64,000 nt of DNA from Allolobophora icterica (taxonomy: Eukaryota > Annelida > Clitellata > Crassiclitellata > Lumbricidae), in assembly GCA_963556255.1 (NCBI GenBank), contig OY744608.1, positions 5,453,448 through 5,517,447 of the forward strand, in the 5' to 3' direction. The position numbers and the translations under genes are program-made. The notes under the pieces are model-generated. The model was not told the DNA's origin. It did not search any database and worked only from the letters and a program-made list of their open reading frames with translations. This document shows positions 30,879 through 43,795 of this stretch, in pieces (within the stretch, counting starts at the first letter, position 1; each line of letters opens with the position of its first letter).

Positions 30879-30889
30879 AAACCAAAATA

Positions 30890-33420
30890 GCATATTTCAA
30901 GTTTGCATATTCAGCTGTATTGAGAGTTTACATATAAAACTTAGGACTTCCAAGTTGCATGAGTGATTTCTACAGTAAAATGTCCACTTTTAGCATGTAA
31001 TGATGCACCATGTGTGAGCTTACAACATAAAATGACAACGGATATGTTACAAAGACGTGCAAGACATTGCAGACAGGCGTCTCTTGACACCTAAGGACTG
31101 CTGGGAAGAGAGAGTTTATGTACCAAAATTACAGGTTTCGAGAATGCACAGGAGAGAAACGTATGTCTTTTAGGGTGCGAGGAGAGCTAGCATGGAGGTT
31201 TGCACAGTAAAATGTGAGCTTTTGAATTGTAAGAATGCCTGCTATGCCCATTTCTATACTAAAATTACAACTTTCTTCGGTTAAACGAAATATGTGTGCG
31301 CTGATTTGGGTGTTTTAGCTGATGGACTTATACAAAAACTTGAAATAATAGCATGGAAAGGTTTAGATAAAGCTGTATATAGCAGGAACCTATGTATTGG
31401 TAATGCATGGAGAAGACTTTGTTTGGTAAGGTGTTTGAAATACTGAATTATACATCAGAATTACAAATCTTATGGTGAAACATTGCATAGTTTGAAGCCT
31501 TGTACAATAAATTCTTAAGTTTCGATTCCTAAGTTGCATGAAATACTGACTTGCGCTGTAGAATTTCAACACATAAGTTGAAAAAAGACACAAGCGAGGA
31601 ACATTTGTACGCTAATTTGAAGACTTGTAAGTTTTCAAAGACATGTGGAGTTGGAAACTTATGAATTTTAGATTGTATGGGACGATGAACTGTATGGTTA
31701 AGTGTGAATCTGATACACTAAATTCTGAATTCTCGACTCTGAACAAGTATGAAATACCAACATGTGCAGTAAAAATTTGAAAAACTTAGTTTACTGAGAC
31801 GTGCGCAATGAAGATTTGGACGTTAAACTTAAGACTTTTAAGGTTTCAAAGACATGTGGAATGAGAGTTTTAGTAGGACTTGTAAGTTTTCAAAGACATG
31901 TGGAGTTGGAAACTTATGAAATTTAGATTGTATGGGACGATGAACTGTATGGTTCAGTTACAACTCTTAGTATCAAACGTCGCACAGTTTGAATCTGATA
32001 CACTAAATTCTGAATTCTCGACACTGAACATGTATGAAATACCAACCTGTGCAGTAAAAATTTGAAGAAAAAAAAAACTTAGTTTACTGAGACGTGCGCA
32101 ATGAAGATTTGGGTGTTAAACTTAAGACTTTTAAGGTTTCAAAGACTCGTGGAATGAGAGTTTTAGTAGGACGCTTACGAATTTTTATTTGGGAAGACGG
32201 TTAAAGCGCATGCTTTCAGAGTAAAAGTCCAACTTTCTATGGTGGAAAGACATGCGAATGTTTGCTTCTACACGAAAATGGTAACGTTTACATGCACGCG
32301 ATGACCACTTGCACACTAGAGTTACAACATTCTACTTTGTAAAGACGGCTGCAGCGAGGGTTTTTACAACAGTTGGCAAATTTTAAGTTCATAAGATGGT
32401 TGAGACGAGGGTTTTTAGATTGAAAAGCTGGTTTGCAGTATAAAATTTTGTCTTTCCTTAGTTGCAAAGAAGTATGAGATCAAAGTTTTCATGATAAAAT
32501 TGTTACTCATAGAGTAGAAAGACAGCTTGAGTGGACGTTTCTACAGTAAAATTATACATTTTAGGTGTATGGGGTGCTGCTAAGATTAAGTCTGTCCACA
32601 TTGTGCAGACAAATGGAATGCTGTTTTCCACAGTAAAATGGCAAATTTTAGCGTGTGAAGACGCAGAACATGAGAGCTTACATGCTAAATGACAAGTTTT
32701 TGCTACAAAGAAGCATGCGTTGAAGGTTTGTGTAGGAGGCTGAAGTCTTTCACGTTTGCATATGCATTTGGATTGAGAGTTTACTTATAAAATTTAGGAC
32801 TTGCAAGTTGCATGAAGGATTTCTACAGTAAAATGTCGACTTTTAGCGTGTAATGATGCATGATGTGAGAGCTTAGAAGCTAAAATGAGATCATTTATGC
32901 TACAAAGATGTGCAGTACAGTGCAAACAGCCATCTCTTGTGCTGTAAAGCCTGCTGAGAAGAGAGTTTATGTAGCAAAATTACAATTTTTGGAATGCAGA
33001 GACGCATACGAGGAGAGAAACTTATGTCTTTTAGGGTGCGAGGAGAGCTAACATGAAGGTTTGCATAGTAAAATGTGAGCTTTTGGATGCGCAGGACAGT
33101 GCAAACAGGTATCTCTTGTGCTGTAAAGCCTGCTGAGAAGAGAGTTTATGTAGCAAAATTACAATTTTTGGAATGCAGAGACGCATGCGAGGAGAGAAAC
33201 TTATGTCTTTTAGGATGCGAGGAGAGCTAACATGAAAGTTTGCATAGTAAAATGTGAGCTTTTGAGGTGCATGAGTGCTTGTGATGGTGATTTCTATACT
33301 AAAATTACAACTTTCTACGTTTCAATGAAATATTTGCACGCTGATTTTAGTGTTTTAGCTGATCGACTTATACAAAAACGTGAAATATTAGCATGGAAAG
33401 GTTTAGATAAAGCTGAGGAG
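30890..33420 (+). repeat. About 45-bp highly degenerate tandem array (left arm)
   Basis: Dozens of diverged units with the recurring order CTACAGTAAAATGT..., CTTTTAG, GTGCAAAGACATGTG, GAGAGTTTA. Longer local duplications are superimposed: about 270 bp (31617-31877 against 31875-32170) and about 180 bp (near 32920-33110 against 33090-33290). No protein family recognised. Confidence 0.75.
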
Positions 33421-33530
33421 CGCTAGGAGCGGCAGGGGCGGAGGCAGCGGCGGCAGCGGAGGTTGCAGAGGCAACGGCCGCAGCGGCAGCAGCAAATGCA
33501 GCTGTGGCAGTGGCGACGGATTTGTGTGAA
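33421..33530 (+). other. GC-rich patch in the palindrome arm
   Basis: GCAGGGGCGGAGGCAGCGGC-type sequence, sharply richer in GC than the AT-rich arrays on both sides. The minus strand gives an alanine-rich frame. Mirrored at 36907-37016. Possibly a captured fragment of other DNA; origin unknown. Confidence 0.6.
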
Positions 33531-34450
33531 AGGTAGGTTTTCGATTGAAGTGTATATGCAAAGTCTGTAAAATGATACATTTTGCGTCGTTTGGATGGTG
33601 AAACTAATACATGTGGTATTTCTACATGATGTTGTGTGAAGCCAGAACATGGAATTTGTTGAAACTTAAAGGTTTTGACTTAAATGTTTTTGAAAAGAGA
33701 GTGAAAATGTGCATCTTCTACAGATTTTGGGTAATGGAACAGATGTGTATGAAAGTTCTATTTGGAGTAATGTGAAACACTTTGTAGTTATTTGAGCGAA
33801 AAGAGCCTTTTCAAGTGGAAAACATGGTGCATTTTAGAGAAATCGGGAGTTGGAAATGCTAGGTATAGTATTTCTAGTTGAAGTTTATTCATAGAGGTGA
33901 ATTGTACACATGCAATTTGTGTGAAAAGGCATTTTTTCGATTGAAGCACATTTGCAAAGCGCTTAAAATGATATATTTTGAAAGGTTCGAGTGATGGAAT
34001 TGGTGTGTAACATAGTTCTAACAAGAGTTTGTGCTACATGAAGTGTAGCACATCGATGAATTTTTGTGGGAAAAGACATGTTTCAGATTGAAGCGTATGT
34101 AAAAAGCACCTAACCTGAACATTTTTTAGAGACTGAATGGTGAAACTGTTATGTATGGCAATTCTAGCTGGATGGAACAAAGCACGCTGGTGTAATTTGT
34201 ACTGAAAACAAGTGCTTTTGATTAAAAGACATTTGCAAAGTCTGTTAAATGTTGCAATTTTAAGAAATTTCAGAAGATGGAACTGCTAGATGTGATAGTT
34301 ATAGGAGAGCGTTGACGCTACGATTTGTTGGAAAATGAGTGGTTTTATCTGAAGTATATGTGCAAAGCATGTAAAATGTTGCATTTTGGAGAGTTAAGGT
34401 CGTGAAATTGATGTGACAGAAGCAACTTCAATATGTGTGAGACTTTGTGT
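33530..34450 (+). repeat. About 130-bp degenerate repeats (left arm)
   Basis: About seven units. Measured on the mirrored arm, GCTTTGCAAATGTGCTTCAA-like anchors fall at about 36069, 36196, 36329, 36478, 36609, 36725 and 36873, i.e. 115-150 bp apart. Confidence 0.65.
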
Positions 34451-34726
34451 ATTTTCGTTCTCAAGGGTTTTTCAAATACATGCTAAAAGACATGAGCTGC
34501 GTATTACAAGTTGCGTTATTTGAGTAATACAGTTTCACAATTTCTATGTCGAGTCACCAAAGTTTCTTTGACAGGCTCTTGCAGCATATGAAAATCCATG
34601 CTCTATGCGCAGACTTGTCAGATTTGTAGAATATAATACTAGGAAAAATTTGTCTCATCATTATAGTTCCGCAAACGCCCAATTTACTTCAATGTTTAAA
34701 AATTTCAATGTTTAAAATTTTCAACT

Positions 34727-35105
34727 TGAAAATATTCAGTTTGAAAATGTTCAGTTTGAAAATTTTCAGTTTGAAAATTTTCAATTTGAAAAAATTCAGT
34801 TTGAAAAATTTCAATTTGAGAAATTTCAGTTTGAAAAATTTCAGTTTGAAAAATTTCAGTTTGAAAAATTTCAGTTTGAGAAATTTCAGTTTGAAAAATT
34901 TCAGTTTGAAAAATTGCAGTTTGAGAAATATCACTTTGAGAAATTTCAGTTTGAGAAATTTCAGTTTGAGAAATTTCAGTTTGAGAAATTTCAGTTTGAA
35001 AAATTTCAGTTTGAAAAATTTCAGTTTGAAAAATTTCAGTTTGAGAAATTTCAGTTTGAAAATTTTCAGTTTTAAAATTTTCAGTTTCAAAAATTTAAGT
35101 TTCAA
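34727..35105 (+). repeat. 15-bp minisatellite (left arm)
   Basis: About 25 units of CAGTTTGAAAAATTT with A/G variants. It has one more unit than the mirrored array at 35347-35725. Confidence 0.95.
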
Positions 35106-35175
35106 AAATTTAAAGTTGAAAAAAAAAATGTTCGTTTCAAAAATTTCTGTTTGAGAAATTTCAAGTTGAAATTTT

Positions 35176-35276
35176 AAATTTTATAAATTTTTCAAGTCGA
35201 AAATTTTCAAACTGAAAATTTTCAAAAAAGAAAATTTTCATATTGAAAATTTTCCAACTGAAAATTTTCAAACTGA
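35176..35276. other. 101-bp centre of the giant inverted repeat
   Basis: AT-rich spacer built from the same TTTGAAAATTTTCA-type words (including AAAATTTTCAAACTGAAAAT), with internal dyads but not a continuation of the exact arm pairing. Confidence 0.8.
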
Positions 35277-38200
35277 AAAATTTCAACTTGAAATTTCTCA
35301 AACAGAAATTTTTGAAACGAACATTTTTTTTTTCAACTTTAAATTTTTGAAACTTAAATTTTTGAAACTGAAAATTTTAAAACTGAAAATTTTCAAACTG
35401 AAATTTCTCAAACTGAAATTTTTCAAACTGAAATTTTTCAAACTGAAATTTTTCAAACTGAAATTTCTCAAACTGAAATTTCTCAAACTGAAATTTCTCA
35501 AAGTGATATTTCTCAAACTGCAATTTTTCAAACTGAAATTTTTCAAACTGAAATTTCTCAAACTGAAATTTTTCAAACTGAAATTTTTCAAACTGAAATT
35601 TTTCAAACTGAAATTTCTCAAATTGAAATTTTTCAAACTGAATTTTTTCAAATTGAAAATTTTCAAACTGAAAATTTTCAAACTGAACATTTTCAAACTG
35701 AATATTTTCAAGTTGAAAATTTTAAACATTGAAATTTTTAAACATTGAAGTAAATTGGGCGTTTGCGGAACTATAATGATGAGACAAATTTTTCCTAGTA
35801 TTATATTCTACAAATCTGACAAGTCTGCGCATAGAGCATGGATTTTCATATGCTGCAAGAGCCTGTCAAAGAAACTTTGGTGACTCGACATAGAAATTGT
35901 GAAACTGTATTACTCAAATAACGCAACTTGTAATACGCAGCTCATGTCTTTTAGCATGTATTTGAAAAACCCTTGAGAACGAAAATACACAAAGTCTCAC
36001 ACATATTGAAGTTGCTTCTGTCACATCAATTTCACGACCTTAACTCTCCAAAATGCAACATTTTACATGCTTTGCACATATACTTCAGATAAAACCACTC
36101 ATTTTCCAACAAATCGTAGCGTCAACGCTCTCCTATAACTATCACATCTAGCAGTTCCATCTTCTGAAATTTCTTAAAATTGCAACATTTAACAGACTTT
36201 GCAAATGTCTTTTAATCAAAAGCACTTGTTTTCAGTACAAATTACACCAGCGTGCTTTGTTCCATCCAGCTAGAATTGCCATACATAACAGTTTCACCAT
36301 TCAGTCTCTAAAAAATGTTCAGGTTAGGTGCTTTTTACATACGCTTCAATCTGAAACATGTCTTTTCCCACAAAAATTCATCGATGTGCTACACTTCATG
36401 TAGCACAAACTCTTGTTAGAACTATGTTACACACCAATTCCATCACTCGAACCTTTCAAAATATATCATTTTAAGCGCTTTGCAAATGTGCTTCAATCGA
36501 AAAAATGCCTTTTCACACAAATTGCATGTGTACAATTCACCTCTATGAATAAACTTCAACTAGAAATACTATACCTAGCATTTCCAACTCCCGATTTCTC
36601 TAAAATGCACCATGTTTTCCACTTGAAAAGGCTCTTTTCGCTCAAATAACTACAAAGTGTTTCACATTACTCCAAATAGAACTTTCATACACATCTGTTC
36701 CATTACCCAAAATCTGTAGAAGATGCACATTTTCACTCTCTTTTCAAAAACATTTAAGTCAAAACCTTTAAGTTTCAACAAATTCCATGTTCTGGCTTCA
36801 CACAACATCATGTAGAAATACCACATGTATTAGTTTCACCATCCAAACGACGCAAAATGTATCATTTTACAGACTTTGCATATACACTTCAATCGAAAAC
36901 CTACCTTTCACACAAATCCGTCGCCACTGCCACAGCTGCATTTGCTGCTGCCGCTGCGGCCGTTGCCTCTGCAACCTCCGCTGCCGCCGCTGCCTCCGCC
37001 CCTGCCGCTCCTAGCGCTCCTCAGCTTTATCTAAACCTTTCCATGCTAATATTTCACGTTTTTGTATAAGTCGATCAGCTAAAACACTAAAATCAGCGTG
37101 CAAATATTTCATTGAAACGTAGAAAGTTGTAATTTTAGTATAGAAATCACCATCACAAGCACTCATGCACCTCAAAAGCTCACATTTTACTATGCAAACT
37201 TTCATGTTAGCTCTCCTCGCATCCTAAAAGACATAAGTTTCTCTCCTCGCATGCGTCTCTGCATTCCAAAAATTGTAATTTTGCTACATAAACTCTCTTC
37301 TCAGCAGGCTTTACAGCACAAGAGATACCTGTTTGCACTGTCCTGCGCATCCAAAAGCTCACATTTTACTATGCAAACCTTCATGTTAGCTCTCCTCGCA
37401 CCCTAAAAGACATAAGTTTCTCTCCTCGTATGCGTCTCTGCATTCCAAAAATTGTAATTTTGCTACATAAACTCTCTTCTCAGCAGGCTTTACAGCACAA
37501 GAGATGGCTGTTTGCACTGTACTGCACATCTTTGTAGCATAAATGATCTCATTTTAGCTTCTAAGCTCTCACATCATGCATCATTACACGCTAAAAGTCG
37601 ACATTTTACTGTAGAAATCCTTCATGCAACTTGCAAGTCCTAAATTTTATAAGTAAACTCTCAATCCAAATGCATATGCAAACGTGAAAGACTTCAGCCT
37701 CCTACACAAACCTTCAACGCATGCTTCTTTGTAGCAAAAACTTGTCATTTAGCATGTAAGCTCTCATGTTCTGCGTCTTCACACGCTAAAATTTGCCATT
37801 TTACTGTGGAAAACAGCATTCCATTTGTCTGCACAATGTGGACAGACTTAATCTTAGCAGCACCCCATACACCTAAAATGTATAATTTTACTGTAGAAAC
37901 GTCCACTCAAGCTGTCTTTCTACTCTATGAGTAACAATTTTATCATGAAAACTTTGATCTCATACTTCTTTGCAACTAAGGAAAGACAAAATTTTATACT
38001 GCAAACCAGCTTTTCAATCTAAAAACCCTCGTCTCAACCATCTTATGAACTTAAAATTTGCCAACTGTTGTAAAAACCCTCGCTGCAGCCGTCTTTACAA
38101 AGTAGAATGTTGTAACTCTAGTGTGCAAGTGGTCATCGCGTGCATGTAAACGTTACCATTTTCGTGTAGAAGCAAACATTCGCATGTCTTTCCACCATAG

Positions 38201-39575
38201 AAAGTTGGACTTTTACTCTGAAAGCATGCGCTTTAACCGTCTTCCCAAATAAAAATTCGTAAGCGTCCTACTAAAACTCTCATTCCACGAGTCTTTGAAA
38301 CCTTAAAAGTCTTAAGTTTAACACCCAAATCTTCATTGCGCACGTCTCAGTAAACTAAGTTTTTTTTTTCTTCAAATTTTTACTGCACAGGTTGGTATTT
38401 CATACATGTTCAGTGTCGAGAATTCAGAATTTAGTGTATCAGATTCAAACTGTGCGACGTTTGATACTAAGAGTTGTAACTGAACCATACAGTTCATCGT
38501 CCCATACAATCTAAATTTCATAAGTTTCCAACTCCACATGTCTTTGAAAACTTACAAGTCCTACTAAAACTCTCATTCCACATGTCTTTGAAACCTTAAA
38601 AGTCTTAAGTTTAACGTCCAAATCTTCATTGCGCACGTCTCAGTAAACTAAGTTTTTCAAATTTTTACTGCACATGTTGGTATTTCATACTTGTTCAGAG
38701 TCGAGAATTCAGAATTTAGTGTATCAGATTCACACTTAACCATACAGTTCATCGTCCCATACAATCTAAAATTCATAAGTTTCCAACTCCACATGTCTTT
38801 GAAAACTTACAAGTCTTCAAATTAGCGTACAAATGTTCCTCGCTTGTGTCTTTTTTCAACTTATGTGTTGAAATTCTACAGCGCAAGTCAGTATTTCATG
38901 CAACTTAGGAATCGAAACTTAAGAATTTATTGTACAAGGCTTCAAACTATGCAATGTTTCACCATAAGATTTGTAATTCTGATGTATAATTCAGTATTTC
39001 AAACACCTTACCAAACAAAGTCTTCTCCATGCATTACCAATACATAGGTTCCTGCTATATACAGCTTTATCTAAACCTTTCCATGCTATTATTTCAAGTT
39101 TTTGTATAAGTCCATCAGCTAAAACACCCAAATCAGCGCACACATATTTCGTTTAACCGAAGAAAGTTGTAATTTTAGTATAGAAATGGGCATAGCAGGC
39201 ATTCTTACAATTCAAAAGCTCACATTTTACTGTGCAAACCTCCATGCTAGCTCTCCTCGCACCCTAAAAGACATACGTTTCTCTCCTGTGCATTCTCGAA
39301 ACCTGTAATTTTGGTACATAAACTCTCTCTTCCCAGCAGTCCTTAGGTGTCAAGAGACGCCTGTCTGCAATGTCTTGCACGTCTTTGTAACATATCCGTT
39401 GTCATTTTATGTTGTAAGCTCACACATGGTGCATCATTACATGCTAAAAGTGGACATTTTACTGTAGAAATCACTCATGCAACTTGGAAGTCCTAAGTTT
39501 TATATGTAAACTCTCAATACAGCTGAATATGCAAACTTGAAATATGCTATTTTGGTTTAATGTGTGTGTGTGTGT

Positions 39576-39612
<37 letters not shown>

Positions 39613-40131
39613 TGTGTGTGTGTCTAAATGATATTAAAGTGGAGGGATGAAGTCATGCATTACATATGTTCATAATTCATAATTCATAATTATAATTAAT
39701 AAGACTGGGCTGTCACCTGGCTATGGGTTTCCCGTAAATGCGCTGTCACCTGGCTATGGGTTTCCCTTAAATGCGCTGTCACCTGGCTATGGGTTTCCCG
39801 TAAATGCGCTGTCACCCGGCTATGGGTTTCCCGTAAATGCGCTGTCACCCGGCTATGGGTTTCCCGTAATTGCGTTGTCACCCGGCTATGGGTTTCCCGT
39901 AAATGCGCTGTCACCCGGCTATGGGTTTCCCGTAAATGCGCTGTCACCCGGCTATGGGTTTCCCGTAATTGCGTTGTCACCCGGCTATGGGTTTCGCGTA
40001 ATTGCGTTGTCACCCGGCTATTGGTTTCCCGTAATTGCGTTGTCACCCGGCTATTGGTTTCCCGTAATTGCGTTGTCACCCGGCTATGGGTTTCCCGTAA
40101 TTGCGTTGTCACCCGGCTAATACTAACTACT
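35277..40131 (-). repeat. Right arm (4.86 kb) of a giant inverted repeat
   Basis: Mirror of 30304-35175, with the same subunits reversed: 15-bp array 35347-35725, about 130-bp repeats to 36907, GC-rich patch 36907-37016, about 45-bp array to 39547, GT run about 39559-39625, 33-bp array 39708-40119. Arm identity ends at ACTAACTACT (40131). The flanking DNA beyond 40131 does not match that beyond 30304. Just outside, left GATGGT and right GATGAT could be a 6-bp duplication with one mismatch, but this is weak. Confidence 0.95.
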
Positions 40132-40544
40132 GATGATGCAGACTGCCTACGACTCAGTTGCATCGACTTAACCATGGGAAAGGTCAGAAGGGTTGCAAGG
40201 TCAACCGATGCACGGGCTAGGGTACTGGAGACCGACGTAACCCCACCCAACAGGGCCTCCTCCTCCCTAGGGTCGTTCTTTCATCGGGCTTTGAGCTAAT
40301 GAGATGTGGCATTGTTTCCACGAATAGACTGGAGGCGATCCGGTTACTAATAACTGTTTTGACTATGGAAATGCCGTCTATTATTCATTAGCCAACTTCA
40401 GTCTCTTCACTGATCTCGCTTGGTCCTTGGTCTTAAGGTTGAGGGTTCGACTGCGTGTAACGACCAGGGTCCAGGGCTAGTTTGTTAGTAATGTAATTGT
40501 AATTGAACATTTATATAGCGCCGCTCAGGTGCAAAGCAATAAGA
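40132..40544. other. Unassigned, right flank of the palindrome
   Basis: GC-richer segment (CCCCACCCAACAGGGCCTCC) with no gene recognised. At about 40490-40540 AACATTTATATAGCGCCGCT resembles widespread retroelement 3' ends. Confidence 0.35.
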
Positions 40545-40740
40545 ATCTCTTAATAATAGTATTATTATTACGCATTTATTAAGTGCAACTGTACGATGAC
40601 CATTGTCCAAGAATCAGTCGATGGTGCTGAGCAGTTGTGAAGGACTTGCTCAAGGTTCCTAACTTCCTACAGAGTAACCATCTCAGAGAAAGATGCTGCC
40701 ATACTCTTCGTGTTACAAGGCAAGCGCTCTTACTAATCGG
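40545..40740 (-). mobile_element. tRNA-derived SINE (family B)
   Basis: Minus strand: CCGATTAGTAAGAGCGCTTG (A-box), CCTTGTAACACGAAGAG, then ACCTTGAGCAAGTCCTTCAC and AACTGCTCAGCACCATCGAC, with the tail TGCACTTAATAAATGCGTAA + TAAT. Same layout as the copies at 22925 and 28780. Confidence 0.75.
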
Positions 40741-41180
40741 TGGTGATGGATCCAGAGTTTAGTGACATCTTATAATGGTTTCAAAGGCTGTTGACGTCAA
40801 CAGAAATTATGTTGGCTTAATGCGACATTGTTTTACCAATTGCCTACCATTTCCATTGTATTGTATCTGAACATTTATAAAGCGCCTCCGACAGTTTTCG
40901 CTAATCAGAGGCGCTCCCACTGCGATAGACAAGTGATGGAAAGTAGTTTTAAGATAGCGGAACGAGGCTTATATAGCATCGGGGACAACGTTTTAAAGGT
41001 GTCTAAAGAGCGCTCGACAAATCGATGGAGAAATCTAATCACGTTATTATTATTCGAAGGTTTAACGTCGTCGTATGACATTAAAAGCCGTCGACGACAA
41101 TTTAAGGCAAGTACAATGCAGTGAAATGAGTTTATAACGTCCGGAAGACACCATTTAAAGGTGTCTAAGAAGAACTTGAC
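40740..41180. repeat. R3/R4 dispersed modules
   Basis: R3 reversed at 40745-40830 (ATGGATCCAGAGTTTAGTGA, GGCTGTTGACGTCAACAGAA). R4 at 40965-41030 (ATATAGCATCGGGGACAACG, TTTTAAAGGTGTCTAAAGAG) and 41135-41175. Between them AACATTTATAAAGCGCC at 40867. Confidence 0.55.
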
Positions 41181-41510
41181 AATGTCATTAGTATTTTTTA
41201 ATTGAGTACATAAAATAATACAGCTTATAATGTCTATTATACATGTACTATGATAAGATGATATCTGATACAAATTAAACAATAATTTGCAGGAAGTGTC
41301 ATACACATGAATTTTAAATGTAAAAAAGCTTCTTGAACATTCTTAATGTACATGTACTTTATCTGTTTATTTAAATTTATTAAAACTTTTATTAGGCTAA
41401 AAGTTTATAAGACATGTAATTTTGACATGAAATTCTTATTCTGCTTTTTAATTTTCAAGAAGTTATGAATCAACACAAAAAACAATTTTAAATAAATATA
41501 ATTATTCACA
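41181..41510. other. AT-rich, nothing recognised
   Basis: No supported feature. Confidence 0.4.
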
Positions 41511-41780
41511 GACACTATAGCCAATCTGCTACCGTGTCTCGTGCCTACATGGCAAGAGCTAGCGAGGTTTCAAAGACTTCGAGGATGCAGTATACAACCG
41601 ATTTGCTACCGTGTCCCGTGCCTATATAGCATATGTGGACAACAATTTAAAGGTGTTTAAAGCGAGCGCTATAACCAATTCAGCAACCGTGCTCCTTGGT
41701 TATATAGGTTTGTGTAACAACGATTTAAAGGTGTTTAAAGAGCGATCGAAACAATCCGCTACTGTGTCCCCCTAACAGTG
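41510..41780 (+). repeat. Three tandem R4-type units
   Basis: CAATCTGCTACCGTGTCTCG, CCGATTTGCTACCGTGTCCC and CAATCCGCTACTGTGTCCCC start successive units of about 80-120 bp, each with TATATAG and AACAATTTAAAGGTGTTTAA + AG. Confidence 0.65.
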
Positions 41781-42080
41781 TTGTGTGAGTGCCATTGAGC
41801 GAAGAGCGACGCCCCGTGGGTACCGTCAGTTCATTAGTAGCATCGGCGGGCTCTAACGACCGATTCCAGTTCCAGATATAGTCGACTGACCGTTGAATGG
41901 GAATAGCAGTTGCATGTTCGTGTGTGTTTGTGTGTTCTTCTGTGTGTATCTGTGTGTCTTACTGTGTGTTTGTGTCTGTGTATGTGTTTAGATTAGTTTG
42001 TATGTTTTTTTGTGGTACGTGGATTTGTCCATATCGAACAGGCTGCTTCTGATTATAATATAATATAACTATTCTTGTTA

Positions 42081-42084
<4 letters not shown>

Positions 42085-42158
<74 letters not shown>

Positions 42159-42160
42159 GT
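42085..42160 (+). repeat. (TTA)n microsatellite
   Basis: Pure TTA run. Confidence 0.97.
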
Positions 42161-42659
42161 TATTTTTTCCTGAGGTAAATATAATCTCGCAGGAGGCAAA
42201 AAATTGTCCGGAGACAGTTAATAACATCTGGAAGGCTATGTTTATTTTTATTTTTATTGTTGATGGTTACCACAGTGTCTGGAGTTGATAACGTAGAGAG
42301 CTTGTGAATGGATGTGAGCGACGGAAAGAAATGATTGGAATGCAATGATATCGATGACTCTTATCAGTCAAAGGGTGACGTTAAGAAGGATATCTGAGCG
42401 ATGTTTATGGGAGTCACGTGACGCTGATTTGTTCTGATGTGACTGAGGACGCGATGCAAACGATTAGCAATTATGAAAATGCAATTAAAGTGGTTCTTTA
42501 TCTGATATGTCTGTCTGTCTCGTTCTGGCTCTGTTGGTCTGTAATTCTGTCTGACTGTTTGTGGCTCTGTCTGTCTTTCTGAGCCTTTGTGTCTGTCGTG
42601 CTATTTGTTTGTCTGCTTGTGGAGCAGTTGATTGCATGGATGTGTATCTAAGGCTGGGT

Positions 42660-43120
<461 letters not shown>

Positions 43121-43379
43121 ACTGGTAGTTTTGGCGGCTAATAGCGTTCGCTGATAAGGTAATTCCTCGATACCCTTTGGTCCAACCCCTGCTCAGGCTG
43201 GGCCTTGATGTCCATGCGTTCGTTACCTCGGCCTGTCCCCCGCGTCATGTGCTCTTTACCCCACGTTTTGCAGCTAATAACCTCTGGTGCCCGACTGGAG
43301 CCACTAGGCTTTGGTGCGCCATCGGTTGCTGCCTTTAATGCCAGTTAATTAAGTTCTTTATCTGTCTATATATGTTTCT

Positions 43380-43707
43380 CTGTTTGAATCTGTGTCTTTA
43401 TTTGTCCGTCTGTCTGTCTGTATCTGTCTGTCTATGGGTGTCCGTCTGTGTGGGTCAGTCTGTTTGTCTGTGACGGTCTCCCTGTATCTGTATTTTCGTC
43501 TGTGTGTTTGTCTGTGCGTATCCCTCTGTCTGTCTGTGTGTATGTCTGTCTGAATGTGTGTGTGTGTGTGTGTGTGTGTGTGTCTATCTATTTATCCGTC
43601 TGTCTGTCTTTGGGTAGCTGTTAGTCTATAGGCATCCGTCTCTGCAGCTTTGTCAGTCTGTGTGTATTTGTATTTGTCTGTTTCCCTTTTGTCTGAAAGC
43701 CTGTCTA

Positions 43708-43777
<70 letters not shown>

Positions 43778-43795
43778 TGACTGTCTGTCTGTCTA
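43380..43795 (+). repeat. (CTGT)n / (GT)n tract
   Basis: TCTG-rich sequence with GT runs at about 43555-43582 and 43708-43777. Confidence 0.93.

Larger units (their letters stand above)
30304..35175 (+). repeat. Left arm (4.87 kb) of a giant inverted repeat
   Basis: Reverse complement of 35277-40131. Matching positions sum to 70435 at the outer end, 70437 through most of the arm and 70452 at the inner end. So the only length differences I could infer are 2 bp near the CA run and one 15-bp unit in the inner array. Order from outside in: 33-bp array, CA run, about 45-bp degenerate array, a GC-rich patch, about 130-bp repeats, 15-bp array. The outer boundary is sharp at 30304. Confidence 0.95.

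Noticed and set aside
33530..34450. Conserved protein-coding gene in the ~130-bp repeats
   Set aside because: Frames are short and the similarity between units is at DNA level with frame drift, as expected for a decayed satellite.
34708..35748. Long frames of NFSLK / LKFFK repeats on both strands
   Set aside because: Translation of the 15-bp arrays in the palindrome; both strands and both arms are open for the same reason.
30304..40131. CRISPR array or zinc-finger gene in the palindrome
   Set aside because: Repeats are directly adjacent with no unique spacers, and this is a eukaryotic genome. Minus-strand frames with K..F.....H spacing do not fit the C2H2 consensus.
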